Positions 27,922 through 39,683 of a stretch of DNA of 64,000 bases are shown one piece after another (position 1 is the stretch's first letter; each line of letters opens with the position of its first letter). The DNA comes from Vibrio gallaecicus (GTDB lineage: Bacteria > Pseudomonadota > Gammaproteobacteria > Enterobacterales > Vibrionaceae), in the NCBI RefSeq assembly GCF_024347495.1, contig NZ_AP025490.1:2914001-2978000 (forward strand). The letters are read 5' to 3'. The notes beneath the pieces were generated by a model, which did no database searches, was not told where the DNA came from, and worked only from the letters and a program-made list of their open reading frames with translations. Position numbers and translations under genes: made by a program.

Positions 27922-28017
27922 TATTCACTCCTAAGGGGTTCATAAAAGAATTATCCGCAGCAAAGCCCGTTATGGATACGCTGCGGCATACTACTTCTTT
28001 TGCACGCAAAAGGTAGG
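27922..28017 (-). ncRNA. Alpha operon leader, probable S4-binding element
   Basis: The transcript from the promoter at 28024-28052 would begin near 28017 and run to rpsM. It can fold: CTTTTGC/GCAAAAG near 27994-28010 and CCGCAGC/GCTGCGG over 27956-27986, next to the rpsM ribosome-binding site. In E. coli S4 represses through a pseudoknot at this place. The element is called by position and pairing only. Confidence 0.6.
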
Positions 28018-28023
28018 CCGAGA

Positions 28024-28052
28024 AATATACTCGACTCTACCTTGTATTTCAA
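28024..28052 (-). promoter_or_regulatory. Promoter of the alpha operon
   Basis: On the minus strand TTGAAA (28052-28047), 17-bp spacer, TATATT (28029-28024), with a GC-containing discriminator. It lies just after rpmJ and gives rpsM-rplQ their own start. Confidence 0.7.
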
Positions 28053-28069
28053 GTAAAAATTTCTGCTAA

Positions 28070-28183
28070 TTAGCCTTGGCGTTGCTTATGCTTTGGCTCA
28101 CTGCAAATCACGCGAACGACACCGTTACGCTTGATAACTTTACAGTTACGGCAGATTTTTTTAACGGAAGCACGAACTTTCAT
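28070..28183 (-). CDS. rpmJ: 50S ribosomal protein L36 (zinc-binding form)
   Basis: This is a 37-residue protein starting [19 protein letters not shown]. Cys11, Cys14, a third Cys (VICSEPKH) and His make the zinc site, so this is the zinc-containing C+ paralogue. A zinc-free copy would be expected elsewhere under Zur control. It lies between secY and rpsM, as usual. Confidence 0.98.
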
Positions 28184-28222
28184 TGCTAAACTCCGTAAAT
28201 GGAATTGAAATGTTACTGTCGA

Positions 28223-29557
28223 TTAACGACCGTAGCCTTTCAAATTCGCTTTCTTTAACACAGAATCATACTGTTGTGACATCAGATGAGTCTGTACCTG
28301 TGCCATGAAATCCATGATAACTACCACTACGATTAGTAGTGAAGTGCCGCCAAAGTAGAAACGAACGTTCCACGCGACCATCATGAACTCAGGAATCAGA
28401 CATATAAAGGTAATGTATAGAGCACCTGCAAGGGTTAATCTAGTCATCACTTTATCGATATATTTCGCTGTCTGCTCACCTGGGCGGATACCGGGTACGA
28501 ATGCACCAGACTTCTTCAAGTTATCTGCTGTTTCGCGAGGGTTAAATACCAACGCTGTATAAAAGAAACAGAAGAAAATAATCGCTGCTGCATAAAGCAT
28601 TACATACAAAGGCTGACCAGGGCTAAGAGCCAAAGACACATCAGTTAACCAACCGAATGCGCTGCTCTCACCATTTTGACCAAACCACTGCGCTAATGTT
28701 CCTGGGAACAAAATAATACTAGATGCAAAAATTGCGGGTATTACGCCTGCCATATTAATTTTAAGAGGCAAGTGTGAACTTTGTGCTGCAAAAACCTTAC
28801 GACCTTGTTGACGCTTTGCATAGTTAACGACGATACGACGTTGACCACGCTCCATGAAAACTACGAAGTAGATTACAGCAAAAGATAATACCGCAATAAA
28901 CAGTAGAAGAAGTACGTGCAATTCACCTTGACGCGCTTGCTCGATTGTTTGACCGATTGCTGAAGGCAATCCAGCAACAATACCTGCAAAAATCAGAATG
29001 GAAATACCATTACCGATTCCTCGCTCAGTGATTTGTTCACCTAACCACATTAAGAACATGGTACCAGTTACTAAACTCACGGTAGCAATTAGCGTAAACA
29101 TGGTTTGGTTGATAACAACCAGATTATCGACCATGTTTGGTAAGCCAGTTGCAATACCAATAGCTTGGAATGTTGCAAGTACAAGCGTGCCGTAGCGTGT
29201 ATATTGGCTTATCTTACGACGGCCTGCTTCACCCTCTTTCTTGAGTTCCGCTAACGCTGGATGAACTACAGTTAGCAATTGGACAACAATAGATGCCGAA
29301 ATATACGGCATAATGCCCAATGCTAATATAGATGCACGCTCAAGAGCACCACCGGAGAACATGTTAAACATTTCTACGATGGTACCTTTTTGCTGTTCGA
29401 ACAAATCGGCAAGTACAGCCGCGTCAATACCAGGGATCGGCACAAAAGAGCCGGCTCGGAATACTAAAAGTGCACCAATTACGAATAATAAGCGCGACTT
29501 TAGTTCACTTAAGCCGCTCTGAGCACTACGAAAATCTTGTCCTGGTTTCTTAGCCAT
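28223..29557 (-). CDS. secY: Protein translocase subunit SecY
   Basis: SecY is the channel subunit of SecYEG. The 444-residue protein has about ten membrane helices, the plug-side start [21 protein letters not shown]-type first loop ([31 protein letters not shown]), [12 protein letters not shown] and the conserved loop [19 protein letters not shown]. It is the second-last gene of the spc operon, 20 bases after rplO and 39 before rpmJ. Confidence 0.99.
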   Translation of the reverse strand: MAKKPGQDFRSAQSGLSELKSRLLFVIGALLVFRAGSFVPIPGIDAAVLADLFEQQKGTIVEMFNMFSGGALERASILALGIMPYISASIVVQLLTVVHPALAELKKEGEAGRRKISQYTRYGTLVLATFQAIGIATGLPNMVDNLVVINQTMFTLIATVSLVTGTMFLMWLGEQITERGIGNGISILIFAGIVAGLPSAIGQTIEQARQGELHVLLLLFIAVLSFAVIYFVVFMERGQRRIVVNYAKRQQGRKVFAAQSSHLPLKINMAGVIPAIFASSIILFPGTLAQWFGQNGESSAFGWLTDVSLALSPGQPLYVMLYAAAIIFFCFFYTALVFNPRETADNLKKSGAFVPGIRPGEQTAKYIDKVMTRLTLAGALYITFICLIPEFMMVAWNVRFYFGGTSLLIVVVVIMDFMAQVQTHLMSQQYDSVLKKANLKGYGR

Positions 29558-29577
29558 CTGTACCTCGTTCCTCGAGA

Positions 29578-30012
29578 TTATTCCTCGATTTTGCCGCCTG
29601 CAGCTTCGATTGCAGCTTTAGCGCCTTTAGACACGCGTAGACCTTTAACAGTCACAGCTTTACTAAGGTCACCAGAAAGAACGATTTTTACAAATTCAAT
29701 GTTCTTAGTGATAACGTTAGCAGCTTTAAGGCTGTTAAGATCAACTACGTCACCTGTTACTTTCGCTAGCTCAGCTAGACGAACTTCAGCAGACACTAGG
29801 CTCTTACGAGAAGTGAAACCGAATTTAGGTAAACGTTGTTTTAGAGGCATTTGACCGCCTTCAAAACCTGGACGAACAGAGCCGCCAGAACGTGACTTTT
29901 GGCCTTTATGACCACGGCCAGCAGTTTTGCCAAGGCCAGAACCGATACCACGACCTACACGCTTCTTAGAAGGTTTAGAGCCAGCAGCCGGTGATAGAGT
30001 ATTCAAACGCAT
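29578..30012 (-). CDS. rplO: 50S ribosomal protein L15
   Basis: The 144-residue protein has the Gly/Lys-rich N-terminus [20 protein letters not shown] that penetrates 23S rRNA, then the globular part [11 protein letters not shown]. It lies between rpmD and secY. Confidence 0.99.
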   Translation of the reverse strand: MRLNTLSPAAGSKPSKKRVGRGIGSGLGKTAGRGHKGQKSRSGGSVRPGFEGGQMPLKQRLPKFGFTSRKSLVSAEVRLAELAKVTGDVVDLNSLKAANVITKNIEFVKIVLSGDLSKAVTVKGLRVSKGAKAAIEAAGGKIEE

Positions 30013-30018
30013 TTCTGA

Positions 30019-30195
30019 TTACTCCTCAATCTTAACCATGTAGTAAACCTTGTTGATCATACCGCGTACGCACGGAGTATCTTCAAGTTCTACTGTATGG
30101 TTGATGCGACGAAGACCTAAACCTTTAAGACACGCTTTGTGCTTAGGTAGGCGACCAATTGAGCTTTTAGTTTGAGTTACTTTAATAGTTGCCAT
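30019..30195 (-). CDS. rpmD: 50S ribosomal protein L30
   Basis: From the ATG at 30195 the protein is 58 residues, the normal L30 length: [20 protein letters not shown] and [16 protein letters not shown] longer frame to 30222 overlaps rpsE and is rejected. It sits seven bases from rpsE and six from rplO. Confidence 0.98.
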   Translation of the reverse strand: MATIKVTQTKSSIGRLPKHKACLKGLGLRRINHTVELEDTPCVRGMINKVYYMVKIEE

Positions 30196-30202
30196 CGTGT
30201 TC

Positions 30203-30703
30203 TTACTCCGAAATAGATTCAACAGTTAGACCACGTTTAGCAGCAACCATTTCTGGTGACTTAACGTCTGCTAGAGCACCAATCGTTGCGCGAACAACGT
30301 TGATAGGGTTCGTTGAACCGTATGCTTTAGAAAGTACGTTATGTACGCCTGCAACTTCAAGTACAGCACGCATTGCGCCACCGGCGATTACACCTGTACC
30401 TTCTGCAGCTGGCTGCATGTAAACTTTAGAGCCCGAATGACGACCTTTCACCGGGTGGTGAAGTGTGCCTTCGTTAAGTGCAACTGTAACCATGTTACGG
30501 CGCGCTTTTTCCATTGCTTTTTGAATCGCAGCAGGTACTTCACGAGCTTTGCCGTAACCGAAACCTACGCGACCATTACCGTCACCAACTACAGTTAGTG
30601 CAGTAAAGCTCATGATTCGACCACCTTTAACCGTCTTAGATACACGGTTAACTGCGATTAGCTTTTCTTGCAAATCATTAGCTTGTTGTTGTTCTTTAGC
30701 CAT
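30203..30703 (-). CDS. rpsE: 30S ribosomal protein S5
   Basis: At 166 residues it has the double-stranded-RNA-binding domain ([19 protein letters not shown]) and the C-terminal domain [22 protein letters not shown]. The loop sites known for spectinomycin and ram mutations look ordinary. It is part of the spc operon. Confidence 0.99.
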   Translation of the reverse strand: MAKEQQQANDLQEKLIAVNRVSKTVKGGRIMSFTALTVVGDGNGRVGFGYGKAREVPAAIQKAMEKARRNMVTVALNEGTLHHPVKGRHSGSKVYMQPAAEGTGVIAGGAMRAVLEVAGVHNVLSKAYGSTNPINVVRATIGALADVKSPEMVAAKRGLTVESISE

Positions 30704-30717
30704 CTTCCAACCCTACC

Positions 30718-31071
30718 TTAGAATTTCAGACCAGCTTCGCGAGCAGAATCTGCTAGCGCCGCTACTCGACCGTGGTATTGGAAACCAGAACGATCAAATG
30801 CAACTGAAGCTACGCCTTTTTCAAGAGCGCGCTCAGCAACAGCTTTACCAACTGCTGCAGCTGCATCGATGTTACCAGTACTCTTCACTTGCTCACGGAT
30901 CGCTTTTTCTACAGTAGAAGCTGCGGCGATAACCTCAGAGCCATTAGATGCGATAACTTGAGCGTACACATGGCGTGGAGTACGATGTACTACCAAGCGA
31001 GTTGCACCAAGTTCTGCAATCTTACGACGTGCGCGTGTAGCACGACGGATGCGAGATGCTTTCTTATCCAT
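30718..31071 (-). CDS. rplR: 50S ribosomal protein L18
   Basis: At 117 residues the protein has [16 protein letters not shown] and [28 protein letters not shown]. It binds 5S rRNA together with L5. It is ten bases from rplF. Confidence 0.99.
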   Translation of the reverse strand: MDKKASRIRRATRARRKIAELGATRLVVHRTPRHVYAQVIASNGSEVIAAASTVEKAIREQVKSTGNIDAAAAVGKAVAERALEKGVASVAFDRSGFQYHGRVAALADSAREAGLKF

Positions 31072-31080
31072 AGTGTTACC

Positions 31081-31614
31081 TTACTTCTTCTTAGCTTCTT
31101 TAGTACGCACATTTTCATCTGCGTAACGAACACCTTTACCTTTATAAGGCTCAGGTTCACGGTAAGAACGAATGTCAGCCGCAACTTGACCAACTAATTG
31201 CTTATCGCAACCAGTAATAACGATCTCAGTTTGGCTAGGGCACTCTGCTTTAATACCTTCAGGTAGAGCGTGCTCTACTGGATGTGAGAAGCCAAGAGTA
31301 AGGCCTACAGCGTTGCCTTTCATAGCAGCACGGTAACCTACACCTTTAAGAGTTAGCTTCTTAGTAAAGCCCTGAGTAACACCAACAACCATGTTGTTAA
31401 CAAGTGCACGAGCAGTACCTGCTTGTGCCCAAGCGTTAGCAACACCTTCGCGTGGACCGAAAGTTAGGTTGTTTTCTTCCTGTGCAATCACTACTGCGTT
31501 GTTTAGAACGCGAGTTAGCTCACCTTTGTCACCTTTTACAGTGATTTCTTGGCCGTTTAGTTTCACCTCTACGCCAGCTGGAATAGCGACAGGTGCTTTA
31601 GCAACACGAGACAT
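31081..31614 (-). CDS. rplF: 50S ribosomal protein L6
   Basis: The 177-residue protein begins [17 protein letters not shown] and ends with [23 protein letters not shown]. The conserved GYRAAMKGN and LGFSHPVEH sites are present. It lies near the sarcin-ricin loop. Confidence 0.99.
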   Translation of the reverse strand: MSRVAKAPVAIPAGVEVKLNGQEITVKGDKGELTRVLNNAVVIAQEENNLTFGPREGVANAWAQAGTARALVNNMVVGVTQGFTKKLTLKGVGYRAAMKGNAVGLTLGFSHPVEHALPEGIKAECPSQTEIVITGCDKQLVGQVAADIRSYREPEPYKGKGVRYADENVRTKEAKKK

Positions 31615-31627
31615 AATCTACTCCTTA

Positions 31628-32020
31628 TTAAGCTACGTAACAGATGATTTCACCGCCAAGACCTGCCTTGCGAGCAGCACGGTCAGACATCAGACCCTTG
31701 GAAGTTGAAACAACAGCAATACCAAGACCACCCATCACAGTCGGTAGCGAGTCTTTATTTTTATAAACTCGAAGACCTGGACGTGATACACGTTTGATTT
31801 GCTCGATTACAGGTTTAGCTTGGAAGTACTTAAGAGTAACTTCTAGCTCAGGTTTTGCTTCGCTGTTAACAGCGAAGTCTACGATGTAACCTTCAGCTTT
31901 AAGTAATGCAGCAATTGCAACTTTAAGCTTTGAAGAAGGCATTTTTACAGCAACTTTGTTTGCTGCCTGACCGTTACGAACGCGGGTCAGCATATCCGAA
32001 ATCGGATCTTGCATGCTCAT
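31628..32020 (-). CDS. rpsH: 30S ribosomal protein S8
   Basis: At 130 residues it begins [18 protein letters not shown] and ends [11 protein letters not shown], as in the family. S8 is the usual translational repressor of the spc operon, binding near the start of rplE in E. coli; I did not try to fold that site here. Confidence 0.99.
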   Translation of the reverse strand: MSMQDPISDMLTRVRNGQAANKVAVKMPSSKLKVAIAALLKAEGYIVDFAVNSEAKPELEVTLKYFQAKPVIEQIKRVSRPGLRVYKNKDSLPTVMGGLGIAVVSTSKGLMSDRAARKAGLGGEIICYVA

Positions 32021-32049
32021 AAGATATACTCCAAATGATTAAGTGGCAA

Positions 32050-32355
32050 TTACCAGCTAGCCTTACGAAGACCCGGAATCTCGCCTTTCATGCAAGCTTC
32101 GCGAACCTTAATACGGCTTAGACCGAATTTACGTAGGTAACCGTGTGGACGACCAGTTTGGTTGCAACGGTTGCGCTGACGTGATGCACTTGAATCACGT
32201 GGAAGGGATTGCAGTTTAAGAACCGCATTCCAACGATCTTCTTCAGATGCGTTAACATCGCTAATGATAACTTTTAGCGCAGAACGCTTTTCAGCGAATT
32301 TTGCTACTAGTTTCGCACGTTTAGCTTCACGTGCTTTCATTGATTGTTTAGCCAT
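32050..32355 (-). CDS. rpsN: 30S ribosomal protein S14 (zinc-free form)
   Basis: The 101-residue form lacks the paired CXXC zinc motif of short S14 and has [28 protein letters not shown]. It is the long, zinc-independent form found in most gammaproteobacteria. It lies between rplE and rpsH. Confidence 0.99.
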   Translation of the reverse strand: MAKQSMKAREAKRAKLVAKFAEKRSALKVIISDVNASEEDRWNAVLKLQSLPRDSSASRQRNRCNQTGRPHGYLRKFGLSRIKVREACMKGEIPGLRKASW

Positions 32356-32372
32356 AACAGTAACCCTACACC

Positions 32373-32912
32373 CTATTTACGGAATGGGAAGTTAAAGGCA
32401 GCCAGCAGAGCTCGGCCTTCCTCATCGGAACCAGCGGTTGTCGTGATAGTGATATCAAGACCGCGGATACGATCGACTTTATCGTAGTCGATTTCCGGAA
32501 AGATGATTTGCTCGCGAACGCCCATGCTGTAGTTACCGCGTCCGTCAAAAGACTTAGCGCTAACACCACGGAAATCTCGTACACGTGGAAGAGCAATAGA
32601 GATTAAACGCTCTAAAAATTCCCACATGCGCTCACCACGCAAGGTTACTTTACAACCAATTGGGTAGCCTTCACGAATTTTGAAACCAGCTACAGATTTA
32701 CGAGCTTTCGTGATAAGTGGCTTTTGACCAGAGATCGTTGCCATATCAGATGCTGCGTTTTCTAGCAGTTTCTTATCGTTGATTGCTTCACCAACGCCCA
32801 TGTTTAGGGTGATTTTATCAATCCTAGGGACTTGCATGACGCTTGTGTAGCTGAACTCTTTGGTAAGCTCAGCGACTACAGACGACTTGTAGTAATCATG
32901 CAGTTTCGCCAT
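32373..32912 (-). CDS. rplE: 50S ribosomal protein L5
   Basis: The 179-residue 5S rRNA-binding protein has [20 protein letters not shown] and [28 protein letters not shown]. It follows rplX by 24 bases. Confidence 0.99.
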   Translation of the reverse strand: MAKLHDYYKSSVVAELTKEFSYTSVMQVPRIDKITLNMGVGEAINDKKLLENAASDMATISGQKPLITKARKSVAGFKIREGYPIGCKVTLRGERMWEFLERLISIALPRVRDFRGVSAKSFDGRGNYSMGVREQIIFPEIDYDKVDRIRGLDITITTTAGSDEEGRALLAAFNFPFRK

Positions 32913-32936
32913 AGTAGAACTCCAAATTACTTCTAA

Positions 32937-33254
32937 TTAGTTAGAAACGATTTCGCCGTTAGATTTAAAGAAACGAACTTTCTTACCATCTTCAATACGG
33001 AAACCGATGCGGTCTGCTTTACCAGTAGCCGCGTTGAAAACTGCAACGTTAGAAGCATCAATTGCTGCTTCTTGTTCAACGATGCCGCCTTGTTGACCTA
33101 GAGCCGGTACAGGCTTTTGGTGTTTTTTAACAAGGTTGATGCCTTCAACGATAACTTTACCAGTTGTCAGAACCTTAGTTACTTTACCTTTCTTGCCTTT
33201 ATCTTTACCAGCAAGAATGATTACTTCGTCGTTACGACGGATTTTAGCTGCCAT
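32937..33254 (-). CDS. rplX: 50S ribosomal protein L24
   Basis: The 105-residue assembly initiator has the KOW motif [17 protein letters not shown] near the start. It is 11 bases after rplN. Confidence 0.99.
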   Translation of the reverse strand: MAAKIRRNDEVIILAGKDKGKKGKVTKVLTTGKVIVEGINLVKKHQKPVPALGQQGGIVEQEAAIDASNVAVFNAATGKADRIGFRIEDGKKVRFFKSNGEIVSN

Positions 33255-33265
33255 GTTGCCGCTCC

Positions 33266-33637
33266 TTACAGAACTTCAGGTGCTAGTGACACAATCTTCA
33301 TGAATTTCGCATTACGAAGTTCACGAGTCACAGGACCAAAGATACGTGTGCCGACTGGTTGCTCAGTAGTGTCATTTAACAATACACAAGCATTACTGTC
33401 GAAGCGAATGACAGAACCGTCTGGGCGACGAACGCCTTTACGGGTGCGCACTACTACCGCCTTCAGAACATCACCTTTTTTTACTTTACCGCGAGGAATT
33501 GCTTCTTTCACTGTAACCTTGATGATGTCACCGATATGTGCATAACGGCGGTGAGAGCCACCCAGGACCTTAATACACATTACCTTGCGCGCACCAGAGT
33601 TATCTGCAGCGTCAAGTGTACTTTGCATTTGGATCAT
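33266..33637 (-). CDS. rplN: 50S ribosomal protein L14
   Basis: At 123 residues it begins [28 protein letters not shown] and ends with [12 protein letters not shown]. It is the first gene of the spc operon, with its own promoter and a terminator of the previous operon immediately upstream. Confidence 0.99.
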   Translation of the reverse strand: MIQMQSTLDAADNSGARKVMCIKVLGGSHRRYAHIGDIIKVTVKEAIPRGKVKKGDVLKAVVVRTRKGVRRPDGSVIRFDSNACVLLNDTTEQPVGTRIFGPVTRELRNAKFMKIVSLAPEVL

Positions 33638-33707
33638 TGTTAGTGCTCCGCTATATGTTTAAAACTAGACCCTCTCGGGTCGGGCTGCCTCTTTAAAAGG
33701 GACGCGA

Positions 33708-33736
33708 ATTGTACCACCCTTTTTTTCAATTGGGTA
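33708..33736 (-). promoter_or_regulatory. Promoter of the spc operon (extended -10)
   Basis: On the minus strand TGG-TACAAT (33716-33708) is an extended -10 box; the -35 position (33736-33731, TACCCA) is poor. A GC-rich CGCGTCCC discriminator follows, as in stringently controlled ribosomal promoters. Confidence 0.6.
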
Positions 33737-33738
33737 GA

Positions 33739-33777
33739 CAAAAAACAAGCGGCTCCAAAAAAACTTTGGAGCCGCTT
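33739..33777 (-). terminator. Terminator between the S10 and spc operons
   Basis: AAGCGGCTCCAAA (33747-33759) and TTTGGAGCCGCTT (33765-33777) form a 13-bp stem. On the minus strand it is followed by GTTTTTTG. It lies just after rpsQ and 140 bases before rplN. Confidence 0.93.
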
Positions 33778-33799
33778 ATAAGTCATAGCTTTACGATGA

Positions 33800-34054
33800 T
33801 TAAATCTTCGCTTTTGCTATAACTTTAACCAATGTCCAAGACTTAGTCTTAGACAGAGGACGACACTCAGCGATTTCAACTTTGTCGCCTAGGCCACAAA
33901 TGTTGTCTTCGTCGTGTGCGTGTACTTTGGTCGTGCGTTTGATGAACTTACCGTAAATTGGGTGTTTTACAGTGCGCTCAATAGCAACTACGATAGACTT
34001 GTCCATCTTGTCACTTACTACACGGCCTTGCTGGATGCGGTTAGTCTCGCTCAT
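33800..34054 (-). CDS. rpsQ: 30S ribosomal protein S17
   Basis: The 84-residue OB-fold protein has [19 protein letters not shown] and [13 protein letters not shown]. Its ATG overlaps the rpmC stop by one base (TAATG), so translation is coupled. It is the last gene of the S10 operon before a strong terminator. Confidence 0.99.
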   Translation of the reverse strand: MSETNRIQQGRVVSDKMDKSIVVAIERTVKHPIYGKFIKRTTKVHAHDEDNICGLGDKVEIAECRPLSKTKSWTLVKVIAKAKI

Positions 34055-34245
34055 TATGCGCCTGCCTTTTCAGTCAAAACAGTTTTCACACGTGCGATAT
34101 CACGGCGTACAGCTTTTAGAGTATGAGTTTGCTGAAGTTGACCAGTAGCAGCTTGCATGCGCAAGTTGAACTGTTCACGTAGCAAATTCAATAGCTCAGC
34201 ATTAAGCTCTTCAACGTTTTTCTCGCGTAGATCTTGTGCTTTCAT
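34054..34245 (-). CDS. rpmC: 50S ribosomal protein L29
   Basis: From the ATG at 34245 the protein has 63 residues: [19 protein letters not shown] and [14 protein letters not shown]. The ATG overlaps the rplP stop (TGATG). A GTG one codon earlier is possible, but AGGTG spacing favours the ATG. It lies near the exit tunnel, where trigger factor and SRP bind through L23/L29. Confidence 0.98.
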   Translation of the reverse strand: MKAQDLREKNVEELNAELLNLLREQFNLRMQAATGQLQQTHTLKAVRRDIARVKTVLTEKAGA

Positions 34246-34655
34246 CACATCACCTGCTTAGTTACAAAAGTAGTTTTAACAGGCAGTTTACGCGCCGCTA
34301 GGCGGAACGCTTCACGTGCCAACTCTTCAGGTACGCCATTCATCTCGTACATAACCTTGCCAGGTTGGATTTGAGCAACCCAGTACGCAACTGAACCTTT
34401 ACCTTTACCTTGACGAACTTCAAGAGGCTTTTCAGTAATAGGCTTGTCTGGGAACACACGGATCCAGATTTGACCTTGACGTTTAATGTGACGTGTCATA
34501 GCACGACGTGCCGCTTCGATTTGACGTGCAGTCAGGCGACCACGGCCAACAGCTTTAAGACCGAATTCGCCGAAGCTTACTTCAGTACCTTTAGCTAGAC
34601 CACGGTTACGACCAGTCATAACCTTGCGGAACTTAGTACGTTTTGGTTGTAGCAT
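34245..34655 (-). CDS. rplP: 50S ribosomal protein L16
   Basis: The 136-residue protein begins [21 protein letters not shown] and contains the R-rich [24 protein letters not shown] loop with the arginine hydroxylation site region of YcfD. It is near the A-site tRNA elbow. Confidence 0.99.
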   Translation of the reverse strand: MLQPKRTKFRKVMTGRNRGLAKGTEVSFGEFGLKAVGRGRLTARQIEAARRAMTRHIKRQGQIWIRVFPDKPITEKPLEVRQGKGKGSVAYWVAQIQPGKVMYEMNGVPEELAREAFRLAARKLPVKTTFVTKQVM

Positions 34656-34666
34656 CGTTCGACTCC

Positions 34667-35365
34667 TTACTTACGGCCTTTACGCTGCTTCTTAGGCTTA
34701 TCGCCTTTAGGCTCTACTGCGTTAGCAGCTGGCATACCGCCTAGAATCTCACCTTTGAAGATCCAAACTTTAATGCCGATCACACCGTATTGAGTGTGAG
34801 CCGAAGAAGTTGCGTAATCAATGTCTGCACGTAGAGTGTGTAGAGGCACACGGCCTTCACGGTACCACTCTGAACGTGCGATTTCAGCGCCGCCTAGACG
34901 ACCACCTACTTGTACTTTGATGCCTTTAGCGCCTAGACGCATAGCATTTTGTACCGCACGCTTCATTGCACGACGGAACATAACACGACGCTCTAGTTGA
35001 GACGCGATGCTATCAGCTACAAGCTGACCATCTAGCTCAGGCTTACGTACTTCAGCGATGTTAATTTGCGCTGGTACACCTGCGATTTTAGCTACAGCTG
35101 CGCGTAGCTTCTCTACGTCTTCACCTTTCTTACCGATAACAACGCCAGGACGAGCAGTGTGAATAGTCACACGGATGCTCTTAGCTGGACGCTCGATAAC
35201 GATACGAGATAATGATGCTTTTTGTAGTTCCTTTGTAAGGAACTGACGTACCTTGAAGTCGCCGTCTAGGTTGTCAGCGAATTCGTTGGTATTAGCAAAC
35301 CATGTAGCATTCCAAGGCTTGACGATGCCAAGACGAATACCATTAGGATGTACTTTCTGACCCAT
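34667..35365 (-). CDS. rpsC: 30S ribosomal protein S3
   Basis: The 232-residue protein begins [22 protein letters not shown] and contains the KH domain [15 protein letters not shown]. It is one of the mRNA-entry helicase proteins. It lies between rplV and rplP. Confidence 0.99.
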
Positions 35366-35383
35366 TGCTTACTCTCCTAGTCT

Positions 35384-35716
35384 TTAGCGATCTGCTACAA
35401 CAATAGTGATGTGGCTTGAACGCTTCAAGATACGATCCGCACGACCTTTAGCACGAGGCATAATACGCTTCATGATAGGGCCCTCATCTACGAAGATTTT
35501 AGCGACATTTAGATCGTCGATATCTGCACCTTCGTTATGTTCCGCGTTAGCGATAGCTGACTCAAGAACTTTCTTAACTAAAACAGCAGCTTTTTTGTTG
35601 CTGAAAGTTAGAATTTCTAGAGCTTGGTCTACCGACTTACCGCGAATTTGGTCTGCAACTAAGCGAGCTTTCTGTGGAGAAATACGAGCAAAGTTATGTT
35701 TAGCTAAAGCTTCCAT
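35384..35716 (-). CDS. rplV: 50S ribosomal protein L22
   Basis: From the second ATG (35716) the protein has the family length of 110 residues: [31 protein letters not shown] spacing (six bases) also favours this ATG over the one at 35719. Its loop ([16 protein letters not shown]) lines the exit tunnel; no macrolide-type deletion is seen. Confidence 0.98.
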   Translation of the reverse strand: MEALAKHNFARISPQKARLVADQIRGKSVDQALEILTFSNKKAAVLVKKVLESAIANAEHNEGADIDDLNVAKIFVDEGPIMKRIMPRAKGRADRILKRSSHITIVVADR

Positions 35717-35726
35717 CATCTACTCC

Positions 35727-36017
<291 letters not shown>

Positions 36018-36024
36018 TTATAAA

Positions 36025-36849
36025 TTATTTAGTGCGACGACGTACGATGTACTTGTCAGTGCGCTTGTTCTTACGAGTCTTGAAGCCCTTAGTAGGAACG
36101 CCCCAAGGAGAAACTGGGTGACGACCACCAGATGTGCGGCCTTCACCACCACCATGTGGGTGATCCACCGGGTTCATTACTACACCACGTACGGTTGGAC
36201 GTACGCCGCGCCAGCGTGAAGCACCAGCTTTACCAAGTTCACGTAGCATATGCTCAGAGTTACCAACTTCACCGATCGTTGCACGACCTTCAGAAAGTAC
36301 TTTGCGCATTTCACCAGAACGTAGACGGATAGTTACGTATGCACCATCGCGAGCGATGATTTGAGCATAAGCACCAGCCGAACGAGCTAGTTGAGCACCT
36401 TTACCAGGCTTAAGTTCAACACAGTGTACAGTAGAACCTACTGGGATGTTGCGCATCGGCAGAGTGTTACCTGCTTTGATTGCAGCATCTACACCAGATT
36501 GGATCTGATCACCTGCTTGAACACCTTTTGGTGCAATGATGTAACGACGCTCACCGTCTGCGTACAGAACTAGAGCGATGTTAGCACTACGGTTTGGATC
36601 GTATTCTAGACGCTCAACTTTCGCTGGGATACCGTCTTTAGTACGCTTAAAGTCAACAACACGGTAATGGTGCTTGTGACCACCACCAATGTGACGTACT
36701 GTAATACGACCGTTGTTGTTACGACCGCCATTCTTAGAGTTTTTCTCTAAAAGTGGAGCGTATGGCTTACCCTTGTGTAGGTCAGCGTTAACAACTTTAA
36801 CGACGTGACGACGACCAGGGGAAGTCGGCTTACATTTAACAATAGCCAT
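36025..36849 (-). CDS. rplB: 50S ribosomal protein L2
   Basis: The 274-residue peptidyl-transferase-associated protein has [21 protein letters not shown] and the C-terminal [23 protein letters not shown] with the conserved histidine. It lies between rplW and rpsS. Confidence 0.99.
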   Translation of the reverse strand: MAIVKCKPTSPGRRHVVKVVNADLHKGKPYAPLLEKNSKNGGRNNNGRITVRHIGGGHKHHYRVVDFKRTKDGIPAKVERLEYDPNRSANIALVLYADGERRYIIAPKGVQAGDQIQSGVDAAIKAGNTLPMRNIPVGSTVHCVELKPGKGAQLARSAGAYAQIIARDGAYVTIRLRSGEMRKVLSEGRATIGEVGNSEHMLRELGKAGASRWRGVRPTVRGVVMNPVDHPHGGGEGRTSGGRHPVSPWGVPTKGFKTRKNKRTDKYIVRRRTK

Positions 36850-36864
36850 TTTTAACTACTCCTG

Positions 36865-37167
36865 TTATTCCGCACCGCCAGCGAAGTCAAGATCTTGACC
36901 TTCTTTCAAAGTAACGTAGGCTTTCTTAACGTCTGAACGACGGCCTTCACGCATACCTTGACGCTTAGTCTTACCCTTAAGAACAAGAGTATTTACAGAT
37001 TTAACTTCAACTTCGAATAGCTTTTCTACAGCTGCTTTGATCTCTTTCTTAGTTGCATCTTTAGCTACTTTGAAAACGATAGTGTTCGCTTTCTCAGCCG
37101 CCATAGTTGCTTTTTCAGAGATGTGTGGAGCACGTAGAACTTTTAGTAGACGCTCTTCAGTGATCAT
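36865..37167 (-). CDS. rplW: 50S ribosomal protein L23
   Basis: At 100 residues it begins [21 protein letters not shown] and has [30 protein letters not shown]. The exit-site protein docks trigger factor and SRP. It overlaps the end of rplD by four bases. Confidence 0.99.
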   Translation of the reverse strand: MITEERLLKVLRAPHISEKATMAAEKANTIVFKVAKDATKKEIKAAVEKLFEVEVKSVNTLVLKGKTKRQGMREGRRSDVKKAYVTLKEGQDLDFAGGAE

Positions 37168-37766
37168 GCCAGCATCTCCTCAACTTGCTTAACTGCGTCA
37201 GCAGTCATTAGAACCTTGTTGAATGCAATTAGAGATACTGGATCAATACCAGCAACATCACGTGCATCAACTTTATATAGGTTACGAGCAGCTAAGAATA
37301 GATTCTCATCTACTTCGCCAGTTACAATCAGAACGTCGCTTAACTCAAGTTCATTAAGTTTAGCTACTAATTCTTTTGTTTTTGGTGCTTCTACAGAGAA
37401 GTTATCAACAACGATTAAACGCTCTTGACGAACTAGCTCAGACAGAATGCTCTTCATAGCACCGCGGTACATTTTTTTGTTTACTTTTTGGCTGTGATCT
37501 TGTGGTTTCGCAGCAAAAGTAACACCACCTGTACGCCAGATTGGGCTACGAATTGTACCAGCACGTGCACGGCCAGTACCTTTTTGGCGCCATGGCTTAG
37601 CACCGCCGCCTGATACTTCAGAACGAGTCTTTTGAGCACGAGTACCTTGACGAGCACCTGCTGCGTATGCAACAACTACTTGGTGTACTAGAGCTTCGTT
37701 AAAGTCACGTCCGAAAGTAGTCTCGGAAACAGTTAGTGCATCAGCACCTTTAACTATCAATTCCAT
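37164..37766 (-). CDS. rplD: 50S ribosomal protein L4
   Basis: At 200 residues it has the tunnel loop [34 protein letters not shown]. In E. coli L4 also represses its own S10 operon by attenuation and translation block in the rpsJ leader; the leader here could serve that role. Confidence 0.99.
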   Translation of the reverse strand: MELIVKGADALTVSETTFGRDFNEALVHQVVVAYAAGARQGTRAQKTRSEVSGGGAKPWRQKGTGRARAGTIRSPIWRTGGVTFAAKPQDHSQKVNKKMYRGAMKSILSELVRQERLIVVDNFSVEAPKTKELVAKLNELELSDVLIVTGEVDENLFLAARNLYKVDARDVAGIDPVSLIAFNKVLMTADAVKQVEEMLA

Positions 37767-37782
37767 TACTTACTCCTAGACG

Positions 37783-38412
37783 TTATGCTTTAACAGCAGG
37801 TTTTACGATCACGTTACCGCCTGTTGAGCCTGGTACTGCACCTTTAATAAGAAGCAGATTGCGCTCAGCGTCAACACGTACGATCTCTAGGTTTTGAGTC
37901 GTAACACGCTCAGCACCCATGTGACCTGCCATTTTCTTGCCTTTAAACACGCGACCTGGAGTTTGACATTGGCCAATTGAACCCGGTGCACGGTGAGACA
38001 AAGAGTTACCGTGAGTCATATCTTGAGTAGAGAAGTTCCAACGCTTGATAGCGCCTTGGAAGCCTTTACCTTTAGATGTACCAGTAACGTCTACTTTTTT
38101 AATTTCATTGAAAAGTTCTACGTTTAGCTCAGCGCCAACTTCAAACTCTTCACCGTTTTCTAAACGGAATTCCCAAAGACCGCGGCCTGCTTCAACACCA
38201 GCTTTCGCAAAGTGACCAGCTTCAGGCTTAGTTACACGGTTAGCTTTCTTAGCACCAGTAGTTACTTGGATTGCTGCGTAGCCGTCTGTCTCAAGAGTTT
38301 TAACTTGAGAAATACGGTTCGCTTCAACCTCAACAACAGTTACTGGGATAGAAACGCCTTCTTCAGTAAATACGCGGGTCATACCCACTTTACGTCCGAC
38401 TAGACCAATCAT
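37783..38412 (-). CDS. rplC: 50S ribosomal protein L3
   Basis: At 209 residues it begins [19 protein letters not shown] and has the [17 protein letters not shown] and [34 protein letters not shown] loop near the peptidyl transferase centre, including the PrmB-methylated glutamine region. Confidence 0.99.
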
Positions 38413-38426
38413 TATTCTTATCTCCC

Positions 38427-38988
<562 letters not shown>

Positions 38989-38994
38989 CGATGC

Positions 38995-39022
38995 ATTATA
39001 CAGATCACATAATAGGTTGCAA
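38995..39022 (-). promoter_or_regulatory. Promoter of the S10 operon
   Basis: On the minus strand TTGCAA (39022-39017), 16-bp spacer with TG before the -10, TATAAT (39000-38995), then GCATCGC. It is the best sigma-70 match between bfr and rpsJ. Confidence 0.75.
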
Positions 39023-39083
39023 GTAGTGTTTGAAAATTAATCGAGAGGTTTTCAGCAGAGTATTTTTTTAGGAAGAAATGAAT

Positions 39084-39109
39084 CGGTTCTTAGTTTTAAC
39101 TAAGAACCG
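39084..39109 (-). terminator. Hairpin terminator after bfr
   Basis: A 12-bp perfect stem CGGTTCTTAGTT and its complement with TT at the turn. T-rich DNA lies on both sides but there is no long T-run. It separates bfr from the S10 promoter. Confidence 0.7.
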
Positions 39110-39120
39110 CTGTTTTGCTT

Positions 39121-39603
39121 TTATGCATCGTCTTCATCAACATATTGCGCTTGTAGATAATTTTCTATACCTGTTAATTTTATTAGACCAAGCTGTGTTT
39201 CCAGCCAATCGACATGTTCTTCTTCATCTTCGAGAATATCTTGGAATAGATCACGAGAAACATAGTCATGCGTGTCTTCAGCGTATGCAATTGCATTCTT
39301 TAAATCTGGAATTGCTTTCATCTCAACATCTAGATCACTTTCTAACATTTCCTTGGTATCTTCACCAATATTTAATTTCCCTAAGTCTTGTAAGTTTGGA
39401 AGACCTTCAAGAAAGAGTATACGTTCTATTAAGTGGTCAGCATGTTTCATTTCATCGATAGACTCATGATACTCTTTATCTGCGAGATGTTTTAATCCCC
39501 AGTCTTTGTACATTCTTGCATGTAGGAAATATTGATTGATGGCAACAAGCTCATTACCTAGGATTTTGTTGAGATGTTGAATAATGATTGGATCACCTTT
39601 CAT
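39121..39603 (-). CDS. bfr: Bacterioferritin
   Basis: The 160-residue cytoplasmic iron-storage protein has the ferroxidase ligands in [39 protein letters not shown] and [14 protein letters not shown]. The methionine that binds heme between subunits lies in the E-M-KHAD segment. Length fits the family (about 158). It is downstream of bfd on the same strand, separated by about 80 bases, so the two may be co-transcribed. Confidence 0.97.
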   Translation of the reverse strand: MKGDPIIIQHLNKILGNELVAINQYFLHARMYKDWGLKHLADKEYHESIDEMKHADHLIERILFLEGLPNLQDLGKLNIGEDTKEMLESDLDVEMKAIPDLKNAIAYAEDTHDYVSRDLFQDILEDEEEHVDWLETQLGLIKLTGIENYLQAQYVDEDDA

Positions 39604-39683
39604 AGCACAGCCCTCCTCTTTGGCTCTTCTAACTGTAGAACCAATTCGAGAACTGTCAAAAAGTTAGTATTAAGCTTTAGCGA

